Shown here: positions 13,645 to 20,715 of the stretch, in pieces
Position numbering within the stretch: position 1 is the stretch's first letter
How the letters are laid out: each line of letters starts with the position of its first letter
NCBI GenBank assembly: GCA_038528235.1
Contig: JBCBEX010000079.1
Coordinates: 1-20,715, forward strand
From: JBCBEX01 sp038528235
GTDB taxonomy: Bacteria > Bacteroidota > Rhodothermia > Rhodothermales > Rubricoccaceae
DNA length: 20,715 nt
Reading direction: 5' to 3'
Notes under the pieces: model-generated
Told to the model about the DNA's origin: nothing
Database searches by the model: none
Seen by the model: only the letters and a program-made list of their open reading frames with translations
Made by a program: the position numbers and the translations under genes

Positions 13645-14076
13645 ATGTCTCGCATCGTCGATGTGGTGCACCGCAATGGTCCACCTGTCTCCGTCCCTCC
13701 CACTGCTTCCGCACTTACGGCTGCCTCCACCATGGCGTCGCACAACGTTGGCGCCACGCTCGTCCTCGACGAAGGCACCCTCGTTGGGATTTTCACCGAG
13801 CGCGATGTGGCCCGCCGTGTCGTTGTCCCCGGTCTTGACCCGGGAAGCACAACCGTTGCCGAGGTGATGACGCCCGACGTCGTCGTCGTGCAGGCGGACA
13901 CTTCGCACCAAGAAGTGTTGCGGCTGATGCAGCAAGGCCACTTCCGGCACGTCCCCGTCGCGGACGGAGAAAAGCTCGTGGGTGTCGTCTCGATCCGCGA
14001 CCTCCTCCGCTTTGAAAAGGAGCACGCGGAGGCCGAAAATCAACAACTCCGGCAGTACGTGTACTCGTATCAGTAG
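13645..14076 (+). CDS. CBS-domain protein (tandem CBS pair)
   Basis: The 143-residue protein consists almost wholly of two CBS motifs, about residues 8-60 and 70-127. Typical elements are GTLVGIFTERDVARRVV in the first and VAEVMTPDVVVV plus LVGVVSIRDLLRF in the second. The end is a short Glu/Gln-rich helix, EKEHAEAENQQLRQYV. Tandem CBS (Bateman) modules bind adenine nucleotides such as AMP, ATP or SAM and act as energy or redox-state sensors. With no attached enzyme, this stand-alone module presumably regulates a partner by contact. It is monocistronic: the following gene is convergent and starts on the other strand. Confidence 0.93.
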   Translation: MSRIVDVVHRNGPPVSVPPTASALTAASTMASHNVGATLVLDEGTLVGIFTERDVARRVVVPGLDPGSTTVAEVMTPDVVVVQADTSHQEVLRLMQQGHFRHVPVADGEKLVGVVSIRDLLRFEKEHAEAENQQLRQYVYSYQ

Positions 14077-14098
14077 GCTCGACGATGTGACGCAGGGC

Positions 14099-14767
14099 CT
14101 ACCCAGGCTGCTCCGCTACGGCTGAAGGCGACGTGTTCTCGAACACGATCACGGGACTCCACCCTGCTGCCTCGAAGGCAGGACGCAGCAGGCGCTCGAT
14201 GGCGGCCGTAGTGTTCGCTCGTGGGGGCGCTGCGTCTAGGAGGTAGCGCTCGGCGCGGTCGCGCATCGCCGGAAGCAGTTGACGAAGCGCGGCGCGCTCC
14301 TGGGTGTTGCCACTCCGCCCCTGGGTGCGTGCCCACCCTGTCTCAGTCTCCATCTCCATCGCTGCGAGATCGGGCTCGACAGCAAACACGGTGAGTTGAG
14401 GCAGCGGCAGCACCAACGTGTCGCCGCGAACCCGGAGAGCGTCGGTGTGCCACGCTGCCGCGTCGAACCCATATGCCGCACGGGCCGGTGCCCGGACACG
14501 GACCACGGTCGTGCCCAGGTCGATATCGAGCACGCCAGGGAGAAGCATTTTGCTTGAACGCTGTTCGAGACCGGTCGCGAACTCCAGCGTGCCAGTCACG
14601 AGAAACGCTTCGGGGCGGTCACGCAGCAGCGTGTCGACAACAATCGTTCGAGCCTCGGCCTCTGTGAACGCAGCCCTGCGTAGCCAGGCTTGAACGGCCA
14701 GCGAAAGCACGGCACCTACCGCCACGAGGGCCAGGGCAGCGATAGTCAGGGCACGGATGCGGCGCAT
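14099..14767 (-). CDS. DUF4230 domain-containing membrane-anchored protein
   Basis: From ATG 14765-14767 (222 residues; a start 10 codons earlier at 14797 is possible) the protein has one N-terminal membrane anchor, about residues 5-27. The rest should be exported: LLPGVLDIDLGTTVVRVRAP, then DTLVLPLPQLTVFAVEPDL, then RAALRQLLPAMRDRAERYLL, and IERLLRPAFEAAGWSPVIVF. This order of a 'pGvldidL' strand, a 'lPlPqltv' strand and two late helices is the DUF4230 pattern as I recall it. Function is unknown. It is the last gene of the long minus-strand envelope cluster, 60 bp after the DMT transporter stop. Confidence 0.75.
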   Translation of the reverse strand: MRRIRALTIAALALVAVGAVLSLAVQAWLRRAAFTEAEARTIVVDTLLRDRPEAFLVTGTLEFATGLEQRSSKMLLPGVLDIDLGTTVVRVRAPARAAYGFDAAAWHTDALRVRGDTLVLPLPQLTVFAVEPDLAAMEMETETGWARTQGRSGNTQERAALRQLLPAMRDRAERYLLDAAPPRANTTAAIERLLRPAFEAAGWSPVIVFENTSPSAVAEQPG

Positions 14768-14827
14768 GGAGGAGGGCAGACGGTGCTGGTCGCGCAAGAA
14801 CGCGCCGGGACGGACAACTGGTGCCTG

Positions 14828-15697
14828 CTAGATGGTGAGAAGCACCAGCGCCAGTGCTGCAAGAACAAGGCCGATGCGGTTGGCCCGCCCCAATTGCTCG
14901 CGCCATACCAGGACACCCAGCACGGCCGCGCCAAAGACAATGGCGATGTTGTTGAACGGAAAGACGAGCGTGCCCGGCAAAGCGCTAAGCGCCGCAATGA
15001 TGAAGGCGACGGATCCGTAGTTGACGACTCCCAGCACCACACCCCATTTCACCTCGGCCGCTGTCGGGCGCTGCCACGTGCGCACCACCATCAGCACAAG
15101 TCCGACACCGCACGCGGCGACGAACAGGAGGAGGCCGAAGAGGGCGCTGTTGTGCGTGGCACCGTAGCCCTCGCTGTAGGTCTTCATCGCCACGTCCCCG
15201 AGCCCTCCGGCCACGAAGAGCAGTCCTAGGATCCGTGCTTGCCGCCAGCGCGAAGCGGATGTTTCCCCCACGGTCGCCTGCGCGGGGCGTGCTAGCAATG
15301 CGAAGGCCACACCCGCCACAGCCAGCCCAAGCCATTGCCCCCACGTCGGCACTTCGCCCCACACGAGCCAGGAGGCCAGGAACGGGAGCACGACGGCCAA
15401 CCTCATCACGGCCGACGCGAGGGCCATCCCAGCGTCGCGTACTGCAAGCGCGTACACCAAGAAGCCAGCGATGAAGAGCGCGCCTGTACCAATGCCAAGG
15501 GCCAGCAGCCCCGCGTCCATGTCGAAGCCACTAGTTCGCGTGGCGGGGTCCGTCAAGATGAGCACCAGCGCCACGACAGCCCCAACGCCGTAGTTTACCG
15601 TGAGCAAGCTCAGGCGGTCGAGGTCGTGACGCGCCGCTAGCTTGAAAATGGTCGCGATGGAGAGGCTGCACGCAACAGCGAGCGCGAGAAACAGCAT
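14828..15697 (-). CDS. EamA/DMT superfamily transporter
   Basis: The 289-residue protein is almost entirely membrane helices, about ten by eye, arranged as two similar halves as in EamA proteins. Helix ends include MLFLALAVACSLSIATIFKL, LVVYALAVRD-like turns near 90, and a second-half block (ALPGTLVFPFNNIAIVFGA, then LVWREQLGRANRIG) that is the usual EamA signature region. Family members export or exchange metabolites such as amino acids, nucleotide-sugar precursors or lipid-linked sugars. The substrate is not evident. It begins 6 bp after the YbbR gene stop, so the two are surely cotranscribed. Confidence 0.87.
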   Translation of the reverse strand: MLFLALAVACSLSIATIFKLAARHDLDRLSLLTVNYGVGAVVALVLILTDPATRTSGFDMDAGLLALGIGTGALFIAGFLVYALAVRDAGMALASAVMRLAVVLPFLASWLVWGEVPTWGQWLGLAVAGVAFALLARPAQATVGETSASRWRQARILGLLFVAGGLGDVAMKTYSEGYGATHNSALFGLLLFVAACGVGLVLMVVRTWQRPTAAEVKWGVVLGVVNYGSVAFIIAALSALPGTLVFPFNNIAIVFGAAVLGVLVWREQLGRANRIGLVLAALALVLLTI

Positions 15698-15703
15698 GCA
15701 ATC

Positions 15704-16723
15704 CTACTCGACAACCGTGTAGTAACGCAGACGCGACGGCTCCAGCGACACATCTCGGATGGGGAGGTCAGCCGGGAGCTGCGGAAAAGGACTGACCGTC
15801 CCCGTCGTGTCGCGGGCGATGTTGGCATACGGGACGAACGCGAAAAACTCGTCCGTGGTCTGAGCTTGGGCGAAGAGCGCGTCGTTCACAGGCACTCGAT
15901 AGGTTGCAGTCACGCGGCTGGGGAGCAAACGGACGGCCTGCACACCAGGCGGCACGCCGACCACCTGCACCACGAGTTCGCGCGTCGCCTGTGTGAAGCG
16001 GTCTACCCGCACCGCCAGCCTCGTCTGAGTGCGATCTATTTCGACCAGTCCGGCTAGCGTGTCCTCAAGGGCAACCTGGATTTCGAACGACGCGTCGAGA
16101 TCGTCCATGTCCACGGGGACGGTCGGCCACGCCACCAAGTCACGCAGGATGGTGCGCGCGCCGACCACCCGCACCGAGTCGGGCTGCATGTTCGGCGACT
16201 CCAGATACTCGTGGTCAGCATCCAGTTCGAGAGCCCCACGTAGTTGCACAGGGACGCGCTTCTCCACTTCCTCGTCGAGGTCTAGGGGTAGCACCGTGGG
16301 CGCGATACTCTGGACCTGCACACCCGTCGGCAGCCGTCCCATCTCGCTGGCCGCGCTCAGCAGGTTGATGCGGTCTTCCTCTGCATCGACGGTCAAGACT
16401 GGGGGATTGCGGCTCAGCGCCAGCAGGTCCCAGCCGCGTCCCTGCACGGTCACGCGTACGGGCGAGCGGGGAGGCGAGCGCAAGGCCTGCCCGTCGGGCA
16501 AACGGCGCACCTCGATCGGCAAGTCTACGCCGAGGTTGTACGATTCGTCCATGCTGACGCTAAACCAGAGCACCGTCGCCACCACGAGTGAAAACAACAT
16601 CGCGAAGGCACGGCGACGCGCGTCGGGCCGTTCGGCCTCGCGCGGCAGCACGCTCGCGAGAAGATCGCGCAGCCGGTTGAAATAGTCGTTGGAGGCCATC
16701 AGCGGTGGGACGAGTCGGGGCAT
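15704..16723 (-). CDS. YbbR-like domain protein
   Basis: The 339-residue frame (ATG 16721-16723, or ATG 16697-16699 eight codons later) has a basic cytoplasmic N-terminus, one membrane helix (about 39-57, FAMLFSLVVATVLWFSVSM) and an extracytoplasmic region. That region looks like repeated YbbR beta domains: LPIEVRRLPDGQALRSPPRS, VTVQGRGWDLLAL, then EKRVPVQLRGAL, SVRVVGARTILRDLVAWPTV, and a third repeat after residue 220. In many bacteria YbbR (CdaR) is encoded beside the di-adenylate cyclase CdaA and modulates it. No cyclase gene is next to this one; flippase and transporter genes are. Confidence 0.83.
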   Translation of the reverse strand: MPRLVPPLMASNDYFNRLRDLLASVLPREAERPDARRRAFAMLFSLVVATVLWFSVSMDESYNLGVDLPIEVRRLPDGQALRSPPRSPVRVTVQGRGWDLLALSRNPPVLTVDAEEDRINLLSAASEMGRLPTGVQVQSIAPTVLPLDLDEEVEKRVPVQLRGALELDADHEYLESPNMQPDSVRVVGARTILRDLVAWPTVPVDMDDLDASFEIQVALEDTLAGLVEIDRTQTRLAVRVDRFTQATRELVVQVVGVPPGVQAVRLLPSRVTATYRVPVNDALFAQAQTTDEFFAFVPYANIARDTTGTVSPFPQLPADLPIRDVSLEPSRLRYYTVVE

Positions 16724-16788
16724 GAAAGGTACGCTGTCCGGCTCCCTCCCATTCGTCGTCCCTCATCAGCGTTGCATGTGTCAGACTC

Positions 16789-18273
16789 TCAGCGTCGCCT
16801 GAGCCGGGCTCTCAGCGTCTGCAGTTCTTCCCGTGTGTAGACGCCCAGGACGAGCACGATCAGCGGGTAGCTTGCAAGCAGGCCTAGCCGAGCGCTGATA
16901 CGTTCAAGCGGTTCCCAGTCGACCGTTGCCTGGGCTATCCACCAAAGCCCCACGACGACGAGCACCACAACGACGAGCGAACGCCAGGACACCCTCAGCC
17001 CACCGACTTGGGCTGCGCGCACGAGCGTCACGGCTGCCAGGACGGCGTAGGCCACGAACGAAGTCAGCGCCGCACCGAGTCCGCCGAGCGTGGGGATCGC
17101 TACGGCGTTGAGCGCCAGGTTCAGCGCCGCTGCCCCAGCCACGGCGCCTGCGATGGTGCCCGTGGCCTGGTGGGCGTAGAGCACGTTCATTCCAACGAAG
17201 TAGAGCCCGTAGACGAGAAAACCGAGGGCAATGGGCAGCACGAGCAGGTCAGCCTGAAGGTAGAGCGCGTTGGGCGAGAGCCAAGCCGTCACATCAAGCG
17301 TCAACAGAGCGAGGCCGAGCACGCCCCACCCTGTGACCACGGTGTAGAGGCGAGCGATGCGCTGGTGGAACGGCAGGGGCGCCCTTCGGCCCTCTGCCGC
17401 GATGGCTTTGAGCCCAAGCACGGAAAAAGCGAGGTTGAAGCTCTGCACGAAAAGCATGTTGATGACGCCCCCGAACTTCGCAGCCAGCCCGTAGACGGCA
17501 ACGACCTCCGCATCAGCAAAGGCCTTCAACATGTAGCGATCGCCCGCGTTGAGCGCAATGCTGGCGATGGCCGCGAACGCGAGTGGAACGCCGAGCTTCA
17601 GGAGCGGGCGCACGACCCGGGGGTCCCACTCCCAGCGCAGGGTTCTCAACAGACCACCCCCCAGCAACAGTACGGCTCCTGTGGCAGCGAGCACAAAGCC
17701 CTGCATCACGCCCACGAGCCCGGCGTCCCGGACGGCGAGAAAGTAGACCACGCCGCCCAGGAGCAAGCCGATCTCGGTGAGTGCGGCCAGGGCGAACAAC
17801 CCAGCCCGCTCCCGCACACGCAGGACGACATAGGGCACGGCCGCCACCACCTTGAGCCCTGCATAGACGCCCATCAGCCACACGGCCAGGGTAGCCTCCG
17901 CGTCGTCGAGGAGAAAATCCGCAAGTGGGCGCGCCACTGCTCCAACAAGCATCACGGCACCTACCCCGCACAGCGACGAGGCTGCCAACGCCGTCGTCAG
18001 CAAGGCGTCCCGCCGGTTGGCGTACGCCGGGTCGGTAGCAAGCTTCAGCAGGCCCGACCCGATACCGAGCCCTGCGACGATCACCAGCACCTGCGCCGTC
18101 GTTTCGAGGAGGACGAGGTAGCCGTACTCTGCCGCCGTGAGCAGATCCGGGTCGAGGTAGAAGCCAAGCAGCAGCAGTCCTGCTGCCTTGACGCCCAGGT
18201 TGCTCAGTGCGTAGAGCCCCCCCTGCCCCAAAAGCCGTCGGAAGAGCGAGCGTTGACTAGCGTCGGCGCTCAC
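16789..18273 (-). CDS. Polysaccharide flippase (Wzx-like, MOP superfamily)
   Basis: This 494-residue membrane protein has about 12-14 hydrophobic helices and starts LFRRLLGQGGLYALSNLGVK, the usual opening of polysaccharide biosynthesis/MATE-like flippases. Other recognisable parts are an AEYGYLVLLETTAQVL-type second helix, GDRYMLKAFADAEVVAVYGL (the conserved 'D-R-Y-m-L' segment mid-protein) and a basic C-terminal tail. It should flip lipid-linked sugar units across the cytoplasmic membrane. The start is GTG 18271-18273, overlapping the stop of the upstream glycosyltransferase gene as GTGA, so translation is coupled. The adjacent transferases and methyltransferase fit synthesis of a surface polysaccharide. 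Confidence 0.92.
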   Translation of the reverse strand: MSADASQRSLFRRLLGQGGLYALSNLGVKAAGLLLLGFYLDPDLLTAAEYGYLVLLETTAQVLVIVAGLGIGSGLLKLATDPAYANRRDALLTTALAASSLCGVGAVMLVGAVARPLADFLLDDAEATLAVWLMGVYAGLKVVAAVPYVVLRVRERAGLFALAALTEIGLLLGGVVYFLAVRDAGLVGVMQGFVLAATGAVLLLGGGLLRTLRWEWDPRVVRPLLKLGVPLAFAAIASIALNAGDRYMLKAFADAEVVAVYGLAAKFGGVINMLFVQSFNLAFSVLGLKAIAAEGRRAPLPFHQRIARLYTVVTGWGVLGLALLTLDVTAWLSPNALYLQADLLVLPIALGFLVYGLYFVGMNVLYAHQATGTIAGAVAGAAALNLALNAVAIPTLGGLGAALTSFVAYAVLAAVTLVRAAQVGGLRVSWRSLVVVVLVVVGLWWIAQATVDWEPLERISARLGLLASYPLIVLVLGVYTREELQTLRARLRRR

Positions 18274-19442
18274 GCCTGCACCTCGATGCGGGCTCGTGAG
18301 GCTGCGCTGGACACGCGTGGGCTACCGACGAGGCGGTCGTAGAACTCGACCAGCGCGCGGCCTTCCGGTGCCCAGTGGTACCGCTCGCGGACGGCTGCTT
18401 GCCCTCGCTGCCCCATCGCTTCCGCCTCGGCGGGGTGGTCTAGCAACCACTGAATCGCCCAGGCGATGCTGTCGGGGTTGAGCGGGTCGACGAGCAGTCC
18501 GCAGCCGGCGCCTTCGACAAACGGCCTGAGTTGCGCAAAGCTCGAACAGACCACGGGGATCCCCGCCGCCATATACTCGAAGAGCTTCGTTGGGTAATTG
18601 CCGAGGTAGCGCTCGACCGGATGGAACGTCACCACGCCGACCCGAACCTGATCGAGCACCTGGGCGACGGCCGGGCGGCTGAGATAGCCCAGATAGTCCG
18701 TCCTCGCCCAGCCAGGATCGCGCTCGAGCTCGCCCTTTAGCGAAGCCGGATGGAAGCTGCCGCCGAGCTGAAGTCGCGCGCCGCCCTCATGCGGAAGTTG
18801 GCCCATGGCGCTGATCACCTCTTTGATACCACGCACTTCTGTAATCGTGCCGACATAGGCCACGTGCGGCGGCCGCTCGGAGAACGGCGTCGGCGCTGCT
18901 GGAATCAGTTCGTCGCGAAGCGGAAAGTTGTGGACGAGCGTGGGCCGATACGCTGCAAACCGTCGAGCGATCACCGGCTCGGCGACGATCAGCCCGTCAA
19001 ACACGTTAGCGCCCAGAACTTCGAGGCTGCCATAGGCCGCACCCACGAGTGGCCTCAGCCGCTTCGGCACCCAGTGGAAGTACTGCGCCTGGCGAGGCAC
19101 GTCTTCGTGCAGGTCGTAGACGACGCGGCGGCCGAGCGCTTTGAGCGCGAGCGCAGGGAGCAGCAGGTCGGCGTCGTGGAAATGAAACACGGCGTTGGTC
19201 GGCTCCGCCAGCGCGCGGCGAAAGACGGCCCACGTCGTTGCGGTCATGCGCTCCTTGCCCGAACGCGGCGGCTCGACCGCGAGCACTTGCACGCCAGCTA
19301 CCACCTCGTCATGTGTGTGCGGCACCACGTAGCGAACGTCGTAGCCAGCCTGGGCAAGCGTGCGGCATTCTTTCTGGAAGATGCGCGGGTCGCTGGCCTT
19401 GTGCGCCGTAGCGAGGTGGACGATGACGGGTCGGTGAGGCAT
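18270..19442 (-). CDS. GT4-family glycosyltransferase
   Basis: I choose ATG 19440-19442 (390 residues), giving MPHRPVIVHLATAHKASDPR; the frame is open to 19526 but that would run into the methyltransferase gene. It is a GT-B fold enzyme. The N-terminal half carries HLATAHKASDPRIFQKECRT and VVYDLHEDVPRQAQYF. The C-terminal half carries PHVAYVGTITEVRGIKEVI and the donor-binding LFEYMAAGIPVVCSSF segment, whose Glu is the usual nucleotide-sugar contact. It ends GCGLLVDPLNPDSIAWAI and a helical tail. It should add a sugar to a growing lipid-linked glycan at the cytoplasmic face. Donor and acceptor are unknown. The flippase gene overlaps its stop. Confidence 0.92.
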   Translation of the reverse strand: MPHRPVIVHLATAHKASDPRIFQKECRTLAQAGYDVRYVVPHTHDEVVAGVQVLAVEPPRSGKERMTATTWAVFRRALAEPTNAVFHFHDADLLLPALALKALGRRVVYDLHEDVPRQAQYFHWVPKRLRPLVGAAYGSLEVLGANVFDGLIVAEPVIARRFAAYRPTLVHNFPLRDELIPAAPTPFSERPPHVAYVGTITEVRGIKEVISAMGQLPHEGGARLQLGGSFHPASLKGELERDPGWARTDYLGYLSRPAVAQVLDQVRVGVVTFHPVERYLGNYPTKLFEYMAAGIPVVCSSFAQLRPFVEGAGCGLLVDPLNPDSIAWAIQWLLDHPAEAEAMGQRGQAAVRERYHWAPEGRALVEFYDRLVGSPRVSSAASRARIEVQA

Positions 19443-19479
19443 ACGAGCCTGGAGCGTGGCTGGGACGATAGTCAGAAAG

Positions 19480-20067
19480 CTACGCCGCGCCGTCCTCGAC
19501 TTCGGCGCGGCGAGCTTCAACGACATACCAGCGCGGCGTCACGCGGCGCAGCAGCGGGCGCACGCCGACCGTCCATCGAGGAGGTGGGTTCGTCCAGCGC
19601 TCCCGACGCACGACCTCCCACCCTGCCTTCTCCAAGAGCCAGTCAAACTGCCAGTCCTCGAACTCATGGTAGTGCCGGTCCCACGGGTCGCGAGGGTTGC
19701 GATAGGCCGACGAGAACCACAGCCGCATCGGGACGGTGGCGAAGAGGCGCGGCGCCTGGATTGCCCGGAGCACGCCCAGCGGGTTGACGAGGTGTTCGAG
19801 GATCTCAAATGCCGTCACCGCATCGGCGTCGGCGCCTGTGACCTGCGCTGCCGCCGCCTCAGGGTGCTCATCCAGGTCCACGGTCCCCGTGAAAGCGACT
19901 GCATAGCCCCTCTTCTTCAACCGCTCGCCGAGCGTGTTGGGCGGGCCAAGGTCGAGCAGGCGCGCCGGGGCGGGGAGCGAGGCACCGAGGAAGGCTTCGG
20001 TACGAGCAAAACGACGGCGCAACGACGGCGTTAGCGCAGAGCGGGCGGAGCTTTCGGGCGATGACAT
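19480..20067 (-). CDS. SAM-dependent methyltransferase (class I, Methyltransf_11-like)
   Basis: Start at ATG 20065-20067 gives 195 residues; the upstream open frame to 20166 overlaps the neighbouring glycosyltransferase. Class I features: motif I RLLDLGPPNTLGERLKKRGY, where the usual GxGxG is replaced by GPPN; an acidic strand end FTGTVDLDEHPE; and motif IV-like DAVTAFEILEHLVNPLGVLR. The HYHEFEDWQFDWLLEKAGWE helix is typical of methyltransferases from polysaccharide clusters. The altered motif I may weaken or change SAM binding. It probably methylates a sugar or the chain end. It is 16 bp after the preceding gene's stop and 37 bp before the next gene's start. Confidence 0.82.
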   Translation of the reverse strand: MSSPESSARSALTPSLRRRFARTEAFLGASLPAPARLLDLGPPNTLGERLKKRGYAVAFTGTVDLDEHPEAAAAQVTGADADAVTAFEILEHLVNPLGVLRAIQAPRLFATVPMRLWFSSAYRNPRDPWDRHYHEFEDWQFDWLLEKAGWEVVRRERWTNPPPRWTVGVRPLLRRVTPRWYVVEARRAEVEDGAA

Positions 20068-20083
20068 GGCAAAGGGGCGTATC

Positions 20084-20715
20084 TCAGCACAGCGAACGGA
20101 GGACTCGCGCGAGACGTTGCGACTGCGCCTGGCGGGAGTACGGAGCAACAGCGCTCCGGTGGGCACCGTCTACGGGCGTACCGCCCGCCCACGCCGCGTA
20201 GTGACGACGGACCAGTGCCGCGAGTCCCTCTCGATCTGACCGATCCAAGAGCGTACCGCCGTTCGTCTCTTGCAGCATGGCCTCAGCATCGCCGCCGACC
20301 GGACCAAGTGCGGCCACAGGACGACCGGCAGCCAGGTACTCGTAGAGCTTCCCGGTGATCATGCCCTGGTCGAGCTGGAACGGCTCGATGGTGAGCAGCA
20401 GCAGCGTCGCGGCCCGCATCGCGGTAATGGCCGCGTCGTGCGGCGCATACGGCTCGATGTCAGTGATCCGGTCTAGTCCTCGGGCGGCGAGGCTCCTGCG
20501 CACCGCGTCGGCCACACTCCCCAGGAGTCGGATCCGCAGGCGTGGGATGGCGCCCTGAGCGCGCAGGTCGGCGAGTGCGTCCCAGAGCGCCACCGGATCG
20601 CGTGTCTCGTAGAGGCTACCGACGTGCGTGAGCGTAAACGTGTCTGGCAATGGGATGGGCGCGGCGTGCGCGAAGTCGTCGGCATCGAAACCGTTGTGGA
20701 CCAACGCGACGTCAC
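20084..20715 (-). CDS. GT4-like glycosyltransferase, C-terminal part (cut by window end)
   Basis: The frame is open to the window edge, entering with DVALVHNGFDADDF, so the N-terminal half lies outside and the TTG at 20704 is not the start. The visible part is the C-terminal Rossmann half of a GT-B enzyme. It shows FTLTHVGSLYETRDPVALWD (start of the donor domain), RLRIRLLGSVADAV, and KLYEYLAAGRPVAALGPVGG with the Glu that contacts the nucleotide sugar. A helical end, EGLAALVRRHYAAW, follows. It belongs to the surface polysaccharide cluster, being the most upstream gene seen, with the methyltransferase 16 bp downstream. Confidence 0.88.
   Translation of the reverse strand, partial: DVALVHNGFDADDFAHAAPIPLPDTFTLTHVGSLYETRDPVALWDALADLRAQGAIPRLRIRLLGSVADAVRRSLAARGLDRITDIEPYAPHDAAITAMRAATLLLLTIEPFQLDQGMITGKLYEYLAAGRPVAALGPVGGDAEAMLQETNGGTLLDRSDREGLAALVRRHYAAWAGGTPVDGAHRSAVAPYSRQAQSQRLARVLRSLC

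Noticed and set aside
17008..18342. 444-codon plus-strand ORF opposite the flippase gene
   Set aside because: It is antisense to a clear membrane protein; its His/Gln/Arg-rich translation has no domain.
1..20715. CRISPR arrays, tRNA or rRNA genes, transposases, defence islands
   Set aside because: No regularly spaced repeats, RNA gene signatures or transposase motifs were seen by eye; short or degenerate ones could be missed without a scan.

Overview
The window is high-GC bacterial DNA from an outer-membrane (diderm) organism. I think it is a marine member of the Rhodothermales/Rhodothermota, close to the Bacteroidota. The reasons are an LptC/OstA-type lipopolysaccharide export pair, YbbR and DUF4230 proteins, weak Shine-Dalgarno signals, and intergenic TAnnTTTG-type −7 boxes. 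This is inference from gene content; no marker gene such as rRNA is present.

Layout. (1) Positions 1-824 hold the C-terminal part of an S9 (glutamyl endopeptidase-like) peptidase. (2) Positions 825-2285 are a patchy accessory stretch: an 85-bp palindromic repeat, a decayed HicB-like antitoxin, a small P-loop kinase-like protein, a possible degenerate attC-like site and a small glycine-rich ORF. (3) Positions 2286-4694 (−) hold a diacylglycerol-kinase-family lipid kinase followed by an NtrC-type sigma-54 activator. (4) Positions 5084-6109 (+) hold a lone FecCD/BtuC-type permease with a long upstream region. (5) Positions 6124-9296 (−) hold lptC and a long OstA-like gene, overlapping at their junction. 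(6) Positions 9612-11648 (+) form a compact partner-switching module: STAS antagonist, HATPase kinase, and a receiver fused to a PP2C phosphatase. A symmetric hairpin terminator ends it and is shared with a convergent GNAT acetyltransferase. (7) Positions 12327-13644 hold regulatory DNA, a membrane protein gene (−) and the start of a CBS-domain gene (+). (8) Positions 14099-20715 (−) are a long same-strand envelope cluster: glycosyltransferase (cut by the window end), methyltransferase, glycosyltransferase, flippase, YbbR protein, DMT transporter, DUF4230 protein.

How the genes fit together. Most of the window concerns the cell envelope: LPS transport, surface polysaccharide assembly and export, lipid phosphorylation, metal/cofactor import. 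It also carries signalling (NtrC activator, partner switch, CBS protein). The partner switch is a self-contained relay: a signal reaches the receiver, the PP2C domain dephosphorylates the STAS protein, and the STAS protein sequesters the HATPase kinase. Its final target is not in the window.

Most notable observations. (a) Two divergently placed intergenic sites share the word TTGGAAGCGCTT, each followed at the same 20-nt spacing by a TAnn box; this looks like a shared regulated promoter architecture. (b) A HicB-like coding remnant has both its start codon and one internal codon spoiled, inside what may be a decayed integron-cassette-like patch. I saw no CRISPR array, tRNA, rRNA, transposase or clear new defence system.
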